Below are positions 7,124-15,072 of a stretch of 40,691 nucleotides of DNA, one piece after another; positions within the stretch are counted from its first letter, which is position 1; each line of letters opens with the position of its first letter. Origin of the DNA: Desulfovibrionaceae bacterium (GTDB lineage: Bacteria; Desulfobacterota; Desulfovibrionia; Desulfovibrionales; Desulfovibrionaceae); assembly GCA_015233395.1 (NCBI GenBank), contig JADFXV010000022.1, positions 1-40,691 on the forward strand, given 5' to 3'. The notes beneath the pieces were generated by a model. The model was not told where the DNA came from and did not search any database. It saw only the letters and a list, made by a program, of their open reading frames with translations. Both the position numbers and the translations under genes were made by a program.

Positions 7124-8601
7124 GCGACAGCCAGGACGGATTGGTCCTGTCGTGCGACTTTCAGGGGCGCATCCTGCGGGTTTTTCACGACTCAACGGGC
7201 ATTTTCGGTCCCGGTCTCGTGGGCCGGGAACTTTCAGAGCTAGTGGACCAATCCATGCTGTCCAAGCTCGAATCTTTTGTCAGCGAGACCAGGCGAAAAG
7301 GGTCGACGTTTTCCTGGGAATTGACCATGCTTTGGGGCGACCGGTATGAAGTGATGAACTTCTTCGGTTTGGTCAAACATGGCTCTTTGTGCATCATCAT
7401 CTCCAAGTCGCCTCAGAACATTTTCTCCCTCTACGACGAGATGCTGGAAATCATCAACGAGCAGGGCGCCCAACTGCGGGCCCTGCAACAAACATCGTCC
7501 ATAGCGCAAAGAGTGACCGATCCCAAGGCCTTAGACGAGTTCATGAAGCTCAATAATGAGTTGGTGAACGAGCAACGGGAACTGAGTTTGAGCAATGCCC
7601 GTCTGGCCCAACAGGAAGCCCGTTTCCGAAAGATCATCCAGGAAAACCCCGACCTGATCCTTGTCCTGAACAAGCGAGGTCAATTGCTGTTTCTCAACGA
7701 CGCGGCCCAATCCTTTCTGGGCATTGCCCCGCAAGAATTGATCGGAACCGGTCTCAGCCCGATTTTTCTGATCAAAGGCGGCGAAGAGATTGACCTGAGG
7801 GATAAGGATGGGGTCTTTCACACCATGGACCCACGCGAGGTCGAGGCCATCTGGGACGATAAACCCGCCCGGCTCATTTACCTGCGCGACATCACCGAAC
7901 GCAAGCAGATAGAGATTTTGCGGGAGGATATCGACCGTATCTCGCGCCACGATCTCAAGACTCCTCTGAACGGGATCATAAGTTTCCCACAGCTTCTTTT
8001 GATGGACGACAATCTGACAGAAGAGCAACGCCAGATTATCGAGATGATTCAAGACTCTGGCTACAGAATGCTCGACCTCATCAACTTGTCGCTGCATCTT
8101 TTCCAGATGGAAATAGGGTCGTATGAACCAACCCTCGCGCCGGTCGATATCCTTCCGGTGCTACGCAGCGTATTGGTCGAATTGCGATCGCCGCTTGAGC
8201 AAAAGGATACATCCGTGGACGTTTTCCTGTCCAACTCACCTGTGAAGGAACATGATTCCTTTGTTGTCATGGGTGAGGAGATTCTCTGCCATTCCATCTT
8301 GTCAAATCTTGTCAAGAACGCAATTGAGGCGTCTTCGCCCGGGAAGACCATTTCTATCTATTTCGATCAAAACTCTTGGCGCACGGTTCGTGTCCTCAAT
8401 AGCGGCGAGATTCCGCCAGAATTTTTGGATCGTTTTTTCGAGAAATACGCCACGCACGGCAAGAAGGGAGGGACAGGCCTGGGAACTTACTCGGCCAAAC
8501 TCATGATCAAAACCATGGGCGGCGATCTTGAGTTGGACGTTTCAGCGCCGGGGCAGGTGGCGGTGATTGCAAGGTGGCCAGTGGCGCCGGATGTGAAATG
8601 A
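7120..8601 (+). CDS. PAS-PAS sensor histidine kinase coupled to the B12-binding protein
   Basis: 493 aa, no membrane segment, so cytoplasmic. An N-terminal PAS-like domain (about 5-105) is followed by a helical linker (105-165), a second PAS domain (165-265, ending YLRDITERKQ), a HisKA domain with SRHDLKTPLNGI (phosphoacceptor H277), and an HATPase domain with N-box LVKNAIEA and G-box GGTGLGTYSAKLM. The start at 7120 is set by the ATGA overlap with the upstream stop and by CCGGAG 9 nt before. The overlap implies coupled translation and suggests that the cobalamin protein is its sensory input. No receiver domain is fused. The nearest response regulator (10922-11329) is in another operon on the opposite strand, so the cognate partner is uncertain. 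Confidence 0.9.
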   Translation: MSDSQDGLVLSCDFQGRILRVFHDSTGIFGPGLVGRELSELVDQSMLSKLESFVSETRRKGSTFSWELTMLWGDRYEVMNFFGLVKHGSLCIIISKSPQNIFSLYDEMLEIINEQGAQLRALQQTSSIAQRVTDPKALDEFMKLNNELVNEQRELSLSNARLAQQEARFRKIIQENPDLILVLNKRGQLLFLNDAAQSFLGIAPQELIGTGLSPIFLIKGGEEIDLRDKDGVFHTMDPREVEAIWDDKPARLIYLRDITERKQIEILREDIDRISRHDLKTPLNGIISFPQLLLMDDNLTEEQRQIIEMIQDSGYRMLDLINLSLHLFQMEIGSYEPTLAPVDILPVLRSVLVELRSPLEQKDTSVDVFLSNSPVKEHDSFVVMGEEILCHSILSNLVKNAIEASSPGKTISIYFDQNSWRTVRVLNSGEIPPEFLDRFFEKYATHGKKGGTGLGTYSAKLMIKTMGGDLELDVSAPGQVAVIARWPVAPDVK

Positions 8602-8617
8602 GGCCATGGAGTGTTGC

Positions 8618-8652
8618 CGGGAACGCGAAAATGAAGACATTTTCCGCTCCCG
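8618..8652 (+). repeat. F1 hairpin B, copy at a convergent gene junction
   Basis: CGGGAACGCGAAAAT, GAAGA loop, ATTTTCCGCTCCCG. It fills the 51-nt space between the convergent kinase genes and abuts the stop codon (8653-8655) of the leftward one, where it could act as a transcript end or stabiliser for either. Confidence 0.8.
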
Positions 8653-10917
8653 TTAATGAATTTCATCTTGGCAGGACAATTCACCCGCTGCGGGGAACAC
8701 GAGCGTAAACACCGCGCCGTTTCTGTTTTCGGCGAGCATCGTCCCATGAAGTTGGTTCGTCAGAGTGCTCACCAAATTTATGCCGAGGCTCGCCGTTCGC
8801 TTCAAATCAAAGCCATCCGGGAGACCATGACCGTTATCGCCGACTCTGACCGTGATCATGTCGTTTTTGCAGACGATGCTTACACTTATCCGCCCGTCAT
8901 CTTTCCCGCGAAACCCATGCCGTATAGCGTTTGTCACCAGTTCATTGAGAATAAGGGCGAACGGGATGGCTTTATCGATGGTGACGGGGGCATACGATAG
9001 ATCAAGATCCAAACCAATGCCGTTCTTATGAGTATTATATGAATTAATCAGGCGAGGGACAAAAAACTTTACGTAATGCCTCAAGTCTATTTGGGAAAAG
9101 TTTTCCGACTTGTAAAGTTCCTCATGGATGGCCGCCATGGAGGCGACGCGATTTTGGCTTTCTTTTAGAGAGATTTCGACTTCGGGATTGTTCTTATGCT
9201 CCACTTGCAGATGGAGCAGGCTGGAGATAATTTGCAGATTGTTCTTAACTCGGTGATGGATCTCCTTGAGTAATACATCTTTCTCTTTCAAGGATTCAGA
9301 CAGTCGTTCTTCATTTTTCTTACGCTCGGTGATGTCGCTGATGAAACCTTCATAGTGCAGAAGATTCCCCCTCGAGTCACGGACAGCCCGCATGGAAAGG
9401 TCTCCCCATATGATTGAATGATCCTTACGGAAAAGTTTGACCTCCACACTGATTGCAGATTTTCTCTCCAACATTTCTAATATTTCCATGCGATCATTTC
9501 TGTTTACATAATGCTTTAATCCAATGTCTTGCATATTTTCCATAAAGTCTTGAACTGAGTCGTAACCACTTATTTCGGCAAGTCGAATATTTGCCGACAA
9601 ACAGCGTCCCTCGGGCGAGGACTGAAAAATGCCGAGTGGCGCGTATTCTATAAGCTCCCGATTGCTTTTTTCAAGATTGCGTACTGCCTCCTCGGCCCGC
9701 TTGCGCTCTGTGATATCGATTCCAATGCCAGTGAAATACTTCCGTCCTTCAATCTCCAACAGCACTGCAGTGAAGTAGAAAGGTATTTTTTCACCACTCT
9801 TGGTCTGCAACTCGGCTTCTTCAGAGCCGCATCCGTCACGCATGACGCGATTGATGGCCTGGGAGATTTTCTCCTGAGTCGGTTGGTCATCTTTGTACCA
9901 GTCCAGCAGGTGCATTTGGGCAAGCTCATCGCCAGAATATCCAGTGATTGTTTCATGCTGCTTATTCCAGCGAATGAGTAAACCAGTATCATCGTAAAGA
10001 TAGAGCAGGCCCGGAACGCTATCGAGCACGGCGTTTGTAAACTTACGTTCTTCAGCCAATACGAGTTCGGCCTGTTTCCGCTTCGTGATGTCTCGGAATG
10101 TGCCTTCGACTCCGATCGCTTTCCCCGCTTTGTCCAGGATGAGTCTTGAAGCCGTTGCGACATGCACGGGGCTGCCGTCTTTGCGCTTCAAGATCACCTC
10201 GTAGTCGCGCACTTCGCCGCGTTCCTTCAAAATGGAGAGAAATTTCGAGCGTTGTTCGGAATGCATCCAGAAGGACTCATTGGGTCTCCCCAACATCTCT
10301 CGCTCGGAGTCATACCCCAAAAGTTTGATTCCGGATGGGCTGACCATGTCGAGCATACCCCGCGCATCGGTGCGGTAGAACACGTCGGTGATGTTCTCAA
10401 TGACCGCGCGGTATTTTGCCTCGCTGTCGCGCAGCGCCTGTGCGGCCTGTTTCAATCCGGTGATATCTTCGATGCTTGCAAGGACGCAATGCCGGGCGCC
10501 AATGTTCAGAGGCTTGACGGCGAATTTAACCCAAAAAGCGTCCGGGCTTTGGTCGGTGTGAAAAAAGGACTCGCCGCACAATTCCGCAAAATCGCCTTTT
10601 CCTTCGAGCGCTTTTTGAATCGCATTGTTCAGGGAACACTTTTTACAATCCTTGGAATAGCCGCATCCTTTGGGCTCCAGGTGACGATTGCAGCAAGTAA
10701 AGAGATCGCCGCAGCAAAAATTCTTCAATTCCTGGATATTCGATTTGAATGTCGCCTCGGCGACGGGATTGGCGAAAATGACTTTTCGGTCGCTGTCGAT
10801 GAGGAAAATACTAACGGGGGAGGCTTCAAGAATTGAGCGCAGGCTTGTTTGAACGTCCAGCAGAGAGGTATTGTTTATTTGAGTAAGATTATTCATACTG
10901 CTGACTGTCTTTGGCAT
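8653..10917 (-). CDS. four-PAS sensor histidine kinase (HisKA_2 type) with Cys-rich first PAS
   Basis: 754 aa, soluble. PAS1 (about 20-160) contains a Cys cluster: CCGDLFTCC, then GCGYSKDCKKC, eight cysteines within about 30 residues. PAS2, PAS3 and PAS4 follow, each ending in the typical DITxRK motif. The kinase core has EIHHRVKNNLQIISSLL (phosphoacceptor His at 554/555), characteristic of HisKA_2/HWE-like kinases, then an HATPase with NELVTNAIRHGF and DNGHGLP. The cysteines could bind a metal or Fe-S cluster, or act as a redox switch; that is inference. ATG 10917 starts 4 nt after the stop of the upstream response regulator, so the two are one operon. Alternative starts are 10935 and 10896. 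Confidence 0.9.
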   Translation of the reverse strand: MPKTVSSMNNLTQINNTSLLDVQTSLRSILEASPVSIFLIDSDRKVIFANPVAEATFKSNIQELKNFCCGDLFTCCNRHLEPKGCGYSKDCKKCSLNNAIQKALEGKGDFAELCGESFFHTDQSPDAFWVKFAVKPLNIGARHCVLASIEDITGLKQAAQALRDSEAKYRAVIENITDVFYRTDARGMLDMVSPSGIKLLGYDSEREMLGRPNESFWMHSEQRSKFLSILKERGEVRDYEVILKRKDGSPVHVATASRLILDKAGKAIGVEGTFRDITKRKQAELVLAEERKFTNAVLDSVPGLLYLYDDTGLLIRWNKQHETITGYSGDELAQMHLLDWYKDDQPTQEKISQAINRVMRDGCGSEEAELQTKSGEKIPFYFTAVLLEIEGRKYFTGIGIDITERKRAEEAVRNLEKSNRELIEYAPLGIFQSSPEGRCLSANIRLAEISGYDSVQDFMENMQDIGLKHYVNRNDRMEILEMLERKSAISVEVKLFRKDHSIIWGDLSMRAVRDSRGNLLHYEGFISDITERKKNEERLSESLKEKDVLLKEIHHRVKNNLQIISSLLHLQVEHKNNPEVEISLKESQNRVASMAAIHEELYKSENFSQIDLRHYVKFFVPRLINSYNTHKNGIGLDLDLSYAPVTIDKAIPFALILNELVTNAIRHGFRGKDDGRISVSIVCKNDMITVRVGDNGHGLPDGFDLKRTASLGINLVSTLTNQLHGTMLAENRNGAVFTLVFPAAGELSCQDEIH

Positions 10918-10921
10918 TTTG

Positions 10922-11329
10922 CTAGTCGGCGCCACTGCTTGCCCAGCCTGTTATTTTACGATTTATACTAAGGCAACGTTCTATATAATCTGCAACATCT
11001 TCACTGTTGATCGGTTTTTGCAAAAACAAATCCGCATCAAATTTTATCATGTCAGATATGTCTTCGACACCAACGACAGCAGACATTATAATGATCGGCA
11101 GACTTGCCAATTCTGAGTGCCCGCGTAATGTCTTAATTAACATCTTGCCATCCATCTTGGGCATCATGACGTCAGTGATGAGGATGTCAATACGGTTGTC
11201 AGCCAATAGGGTCTGATATGCATGCTCGCCATCCGGACTGACGAGAGGGGTATGCCCAAGTTTTTCGACGATTTTATAGCAAATGATTCGACTTGTGGGG
11301 TCATCTTCCGCAATAAGAATGCGCGCCAT
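10922..11329 (-). CDS. single-domain response regulator (CheY-like receiver)
   Basis: 135 aa, consisting only of a receiver domain. The acidic pair is E8-D9-D10, the phosphoacceptor D53 lies in LITDVMMPKMDG, and K105 in FLQKPI. There is no output domain, so it works by protein contact or as a relay. A strong ribosome binding site AGGAGG lies 7 nt before ATG 11329. The four-PAS kinase follows 4 nt downstream in the same operon and is the probable phosphodonor. A 9-bp inverted repeat AAGCCGGCC/GGCCGGCTT (11357-11376) lies in the leader just upstream. Confidence 0.92.
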   Translation of the reverse strand: MARILIAEDDPTSRIICYKIVEKLGHTPLVSPDGEHAYQTLLADNRIDILITDVMMPKMDGKMLIKTLRGHSELASLPIIIMSAVVGVEDISDMIKFDADLFLQKPINSEDVADYIERCLSINRKITGWASSGAD

Positions 11330-11383
11330 GGCGCCTCCTTTGAAGTGATTCCAAACAAGCCGGCCGTGGCCGGCTTCCTACCC

Positions 11384-11534
11384 GTCTGTTGAAAAATGCC
11401 TCCCTGGCATTTTTCAACTTCGGGTTGGCGAAAGTGAATCTCGCCAACCCTCTCGGATTGCGGGCAAAAAAGTTCGCTCACAATCCGGCGCGCCATCCCT
11501 GGCGCGTAACAGTCCGTTTTTCAACGGGCTGTTA
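11384..11534 (+). repeat. F2 element copy 1: four consecutive hairpins
   Basis: Hairpin 1: GTTGAAAAATGCC/GGCATTTTTCAAC, 13 perfect bp. Hairpin 2: GGGTTGGCGA/TCGCCAACCC. Then TGCGGGCAAAAAAGTT. Hairpin 3: CGCGCCA/TGGCGCG. Hairpin 4: TAACAG-CCGTT paired with AACGG-CTGTTA. A second copy, inverted and without hairpin 2, lies at 16123-16250. Confidence 0.85.
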
Positions 11535-11779
11535 CGGATCAGCAGGAGATTCCTTTTCGGTCTTTCTCACAACCCAAGGCGAATCGCAAGACCGGGCAGG
11601 GCGCACCCCTTGAATTCTCGCAGGCGTCCTGTTCCGGGGTGATGATTCCGGGCCGATGGCGCCGCCCGTAAGCATGCTTGGTTTCTTGTCGGCGCGGCAA
11701 AAGGAGAAGGGGTAGTCTGTTTTGCGGAACTATTGAAGATAAATGTTTGCAATATTTGGAATTACGAGCGGAGACTGGC

Positions 11780-11962
11780 ATGAATCCATTGCCGGACAGC
11801 GCAATTCCGAGCGCCATGAGCCAGGAGGCTTTCGCCGATCGCATGCGGGAGCTTTTCGAAAAAACCGTATCCGAGGCATCGCCAAACTCGCGGTGTCTCT
11901 GGCTGTGGGAAACGCTCCGGAAGCGGCGCTTCAAGCCCATGCGATCCTCAATTCGGCGGTGA
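11780..11962 (+). pseudogene. possible frameshifted small ORF, truncated downstream
   Basis: ATG 11780 follows GGAG by 8 nt and opens a 60-codon frame beginning MNPLPDSAIPSAMSQEAFAD and continuing RMRELFEK. At a run of six A (11859-11864) coding-like sequence continues in the -1 frame as IRGIAKLAVSLAVGNAPEAA and then LQAHAILNSAVM. The combined product would be a short helical protein of a kind I do not recognise. The continuation then runs antisense into the aat fragment, so the original 3' end appears lost. This could be decay or slippage at the A run; the sequence alone does not decide. Confidence 0.3.
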
Positions 11963-12009
11963 TGGTCGGGGCGCGGGAATTTGGCCGATTTGGCGCGTAC
12001 GATGGAAGC

Positions 12010-12087
12010 CACGGCCAAGAGCCCGTCCGGGTCGGCGTGTTCGGGATGGGGAAAGACGATTTCAGGCGGCAAAAGAAACACGGGCAT
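12010..12087 (-). pseudogene. aat: 5' fragment of leucyl/phenylalanyl-tRNA-protein transferase gene
   Basis: From ATG 12087 the frame reads MPVFLLPPEIVFPHPEHADP and then DGLLAV. This matches the N-terminus of Aat enzymes, which have xLPxExVFPxPxxADPDGLLAVGGDLS. Homology stops exactly at LLAV: the expected GGDLSPERLL block and all catalytic parts are absent, and the frame continues with unrelated sequence. Aat attaches Leu or Phe to N-terminal Lys/Arg so that ClpS-ClpA can degrade the protein. clpS and clpA are intact 18 kb away (30414-32981) without an aat neighbour in the window. I read this as a remnant of a deleted or rearranged gene. An intact copy elsewhere cannot be excluded. Confidence 0.65.
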
Positions 12088-12188
12088 GGCGCAGAGATAA
12101 TTCCGCCGGCCCCCCGCGTCAAATAACCGCTCCCGCGAAAGACCGCCTTGCCCCAACTCCGTAAAAGTTTTTTGGAGGCGGGGGGGGG

Positions 12189-12232
12189 CCGGGGGGAGGA
12201 ACCTTTTTTTCAAAAAAGGTTCCTCCCCCCGG
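12189..12232. repeat. F3 long inverted repeat, copy 1
   Basis: Two 21-nt arms (left arm CCGGGGGGAGGAACCTTTTTT) separated by 2 nt, perfectly complementary. It is preceded by the shoulder AAAAGTTTTTTGGAGG (12163-12178) and followed by CTCTCCCC. It lies just downstream of the amidase gene on the minus strand and may end its transcript. A related copy is at 19594-19643. Confidence 0.8.
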
Positions 12233-12256
12233 CTCTCCCCTCTCAAAAAGGTTCGC

Positions 12257-13267
12257 CTACAGGCTGGCGTAGCGTTCGATTTTGCTTTTGTAGTTGAGCA
12301 GGCCCGCGACCAGGCCGGTCGCGAGTTTGTCGAGGTAGGCCTTGTCGGACAGGGCGGCGGCTTCTTCGGGGTTGGTCACGTAGCCGGCTTCGATCAGCAC
12401 GGCCGGCATCTTCGCGCCGAGCAGCACGAAGAACGGGGCCTCGTGGATGCCGTGGTCGCGCAGCGAATGGTAGCGGCTCAGGCCCGCGAGCGCGCCGCCG
12501 TGGACCGAGGCGGCCAGGTCGCCCGACTCCTTGACCTTGGAATTGAGCATCAGGTCGGTCAGGATCGATTGCAGATCGCCGATCCTGCGCTGTTCGCTCG
12601 CGTTTTCGCGCGCCGCCACCTTGGCCGCTTCCTTGCTGCGCGCCAGGTTCATGCTGTAGGTCTCAAGGCCGCTCACGGATTTCTGCTCGTGGGCGTTGCA
12701 GTGGATGGAGACGAACAGGTCGGCGCGCGCGGCGTTGGCCATTTCCGTGCGTTTGGACAGCGGCACGAACACGTCGGCGGTCCGGGTGTAGTGGACGGTG
12801 AAGCCCTGGGCGGTCAGCTTGGCGCCCAGGATCTTGGCCAGAGCCAGAGTGACGTCTTTTTCGTGCAGGCCGCGCGCGCCGGTGGCGCCGTTGTCTTTGC
12901 CGCCGTGGCCCGGGTCGAGCATGATCGTGCGCACGGTCAGGCCGAGCTGGCGCACCAGGCTGCCGGACTGGTTTAAGCTGCCGCTTGGCAGCTTGTAGGG
13001 CGCGGGCTTGCCGGCCTTGCCCAGGTACGCGGACTGGCCCGGCGCGTAGGCCGCGGGTTTGACCGCCGCCTCGCCCTGGACCGTTTTGCCCGCCTGGACA
13101 TCGCGGGGGCCGGCGGCCGGATAGGCCAGCGGCAAGGTGAACAGCGCCGCCGCGAACAGGCAGCGCAGGAAAAATGTCGCCGCGCCGCTATTCCACGGTG
13201 ACGCTTTTGGCGAGGTTGCGGGGCTGATCGACGTCTTTGCCAAGGTAGTCCGCCATTTCGTAGGCAA
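12257..13267 (-). CDS. N-acetylmuramoyl-L-alanine amidase (Amidase_3, AmiC-like)
   Basis: Up to 336 aa. A hydrophobic N-terminal segment (TFFLRCLFAAALFTLPLAYP) looks like an export signal. The catalytic zinc domain runs from about 112 to 330: MLDPGHGGKDNG (His121), LHEKDV (Glu136), FVSIHCNAH, and VLIEAGYVTNPEE with the catalytic Glu. It cleaves the bond between MurNAc and the stem peptide, acting in the periplasm during cell separation or wall turnover. The only ATG in frame (13267) lies 80 nt inside the end of glmS. No ATG, GTG or TTG occurs between the glmS stop and the signal sequence, so either the long overlap is real or a CTG or TTG (13243) is used. The leading residues before the hydrophobic stretch read like out-of-frame glmS. 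Confidence 0.85.
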   Translation of the reverse strand: MPTKWRTTLAKTSISPATSPKASPWNSGAATFFLRCLFAAALFTLPLAYPAAGPRDVQAGKTVQGEAAVKPAAYAPGQSAYLGKAGKPAPYKLPSGSLNQSGSLVRQLGLTVRTIMLDPGHGGKDNGATGARGLHEKDVTLALAKILGAKLTAQGFTVHYTRTADVFVPLSKRTEMANAARADLFVSIHCNAHEQKSVSGLETYSMNLARSKEAAKVAARENASEQRRIGDLQSILTDLMLNSKVKESGDLAASVHGGALAGLSRYHSLRDHGIHEAPFFVLLGAKMPAVLIEAGYVTNPEEAAALSDKAYLDKLATGLVAGLLNYKSKIERYASL

Positions 13268-14752
13268 AAAGTTGCAGGGCGGGAAGCATCAAAAACGTGT
13301 TCAGGGGACCGAAGGCGCGCGGCGCTTCCCAGACGTGATCCACGCGCAAGTCCATGCCGGGATTCGTTAAAGCAATAATCTTGCCACCTCTGGCCTGGAC
13401 TTCCTGCAAATTCGACTTCACCTTGGGGTAGAGCTCGTCGTCCGGGGCCAGGGCGAAGGTCGGAAACTTCGGGTCCACAAGGGCTATCGGGCCGTGCTTC
13501 ATCTCGCCCGCCGCGTAGCCCTCGGCGTGGATATAGGAAATTTCCTTGAGCTTGAGCGCCCCTTCCAGGGCCAGCGGGTAATTCAGCCCGCGACCGAGAT
13601 ATAAAAAACTGCGCGCCTCGGAATAGACGCGCGCCAATTCCTTGGCGCGCTGGCGCATGCCCGGCAAGGCCGCTTCCAACAGGGCCGGCAGGTCTTGCAG
13701 CCCCGCAAGGGGCACCGCGGCCTCCCGCTCGCCGGCAAGGCCTTTCTTGTGGCCGAAGTGCAGGGCCAAAAGCAGAAGCAGCGTGAGCTGGCTGCACATG
13801 GCCTTGGTCGAGGCCACGCTGATCTCGGGACCGGCCTGGGTGTAGATCACCCGGTCGGCGTCGCGCGAGACCGTCGAACCGACCACGTTGCACAGCCCGA
13901 TCACCTTGGCCCCGCGCTCGCGGGCCAGGCGCATGCCTGCCAGGGTGTCGGCGGTTTCGCCGGACTGGCTGATCGCCAGCGCCACGTCGCCCGGACCGAG
14001 GATGGGATCGCGGTAGCGAAACTCCGAGGCGATCTCCACGCGCGTCGGAATCTTGGCCCAGCTCTCAAGCAGCTGCATGCCCCACAGCCCGGAATGATAC
14101 GACGTGCCGCAGGCCACGATGGTCAGCCGCTCGGGAACGGGAAAATCGTCGAGTTCGCGCAGCGTCGCCAGGCCCCGCGAAGCGTCCACGCGCCCGGCCA
14201 GGCAGTCGGCGATCACGCGCGGCTGCTCGAAAATCTCCTTGAGCATGAAATGCTTAAACCCGCCCTTCTGGGCGGCCTGGATGTCCCAGGCGATGCGCAC
14301 CGGTTTTTTCTCGACCGGCGCAAGCCCCGCGACCGTGAACACCTGCCAGGAACCGGCGTCGATGCGCGCCATCTCGCCGTCTTCGAGAAACACCACCTCG
14401 CGGGTGTACGGCAAAAAGGCCGGGATGTCCGAGGCCAGGAAATTCTCGCCCTGGCCCACGCCGAGAACCAGCGGACTGAGCTTGCGCGCGCCGTACACAA
14501 CCCCGGGATTGTCCAGGCTGACCACGGCCACGGCGTAGGAACCCTCGGCGCGGCTGAGCGCCGAGGCCACGGCCCGGCCCAGATCGCCGTGCCCGGCGAG
14601 ACCCAGCCCGATCAAATGGGCCAAAACCTCGGTGTCGGTGTCGGACGCGAAAACGCACCCGGCGCGGGCGAGTTCCTCGCGCAGCTCCTGGTAGTTTTCG
14701 ATGATGCCGTTGTGCACCACCGCTGGCCGCGGTAAGCTATGATGCCGCACAT
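13188..14752 (-). pseudogene. glmS: glmS with deletion of most of the glutaminase domain
   Basis: GlmS converts fructose-6-phosphate and glutamine to glucosamine-6-phosphate. The start is normal: AAGGAG, 5 nt, ATG 14752, then MCGIIAYRGQR with the nucleophile Cys2. Directly after codon 11 the sequence jumps, in another frame, to VVHNGIIENYQELREE, which in GlmS lies near residue 95. The region with YRGYDSAG and HTRWATHG is gone (about 80 codons, not a multiple of three). From there to the C-terminus (SQSGETADTL, KHGPIAL, final DQPRNLAKSVTVE) the isomerase half is intact for 510 codons. A GTG at 14750 would give a 520-aa product in the right frame but without Cys2. So it is a pseudogene or at best an ammonia-dependent isomerase. 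An inverted repeat CCTTAA/TTAAGG (14760-14774) overlaps the ribosome binding site. Confidence 0.85.
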
Positions 14753-15072
14753 GGAAACTCCTTAACGCTTAAGGCGATTTATTCAACAATGTATTACCGG
14801 GAGCAAAAAGTATTTTACTTTTTGCTCCCGGCGGAGGACTCCGCTCGTCTTGCTCCTCGCGGGGCCATACTTGTAAACGGGGGAACGCCCCCATGTTTCG
14901 GCGTCCCAATTCCTTTAGATTGCTGGACTGGCGAATGGCTGGCGGACGAGGTCCTTGCCTTCGCGACGGAGGCTACGGGCAATCCGTTGCCCGTGGCTTG
15001 GCCCGCATCCGTCGGCAGGGAAAGGACGATAGCGTCATCCTTCGAAAGCCCGTGACGCTGGAGACTACCTTT
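14753..15072. other. intergenic stretch holding a truncated F1 composite
   Basis: F1 hairpin A and its linker occupy 14791-14878. A GGGGG/CCCCC hairpin follows at about 14879-14892. The missing 5' part of glmS is not here. No gene is supported. Confidence 0.5.
14791..14878 (+). repeat. F1 composite, 3' truncated (hairpin A plus linker)
   Basis: Hairpin A is the best in the window: 16-bp perfect arms, CCGGGAGCAAAAAGTA (14797-14812) and its complement (14816-14831), with a 3-nt loop. The GC linker ends GGGGCCATACTTGTAAAC, aligning with GGGGCCGTACTTATCAAT at 4300. Hairpin B is absent. It lies 40 bases upstream of the damaged glmS start. Confidence 0.8.

Larger units (their letters stand above)
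11330..12256. other. 927-base stretch of repeats and gene remnants
   Basis: In order: a small GC hairpin (11357-11376), a complete F2 element (11384-11534), a plus-strand ORF with a frame break (from 11780), a minus-strand 5' fragment of aat (12010-12087), and an F3 long inverted repeat (12189-12232). No intact gene is convincing. The two gene fragments face each other with both 3' parts missing, as if joined by a deletion. Confidence 0.6.

Noticed and set aside
14753-14790. glmS ribozyme/riboswitch in the glmS leader
   Set aside because: Only a 6-bp inverted repeat over the ribosome binding site; no ribozyme core and far too short.
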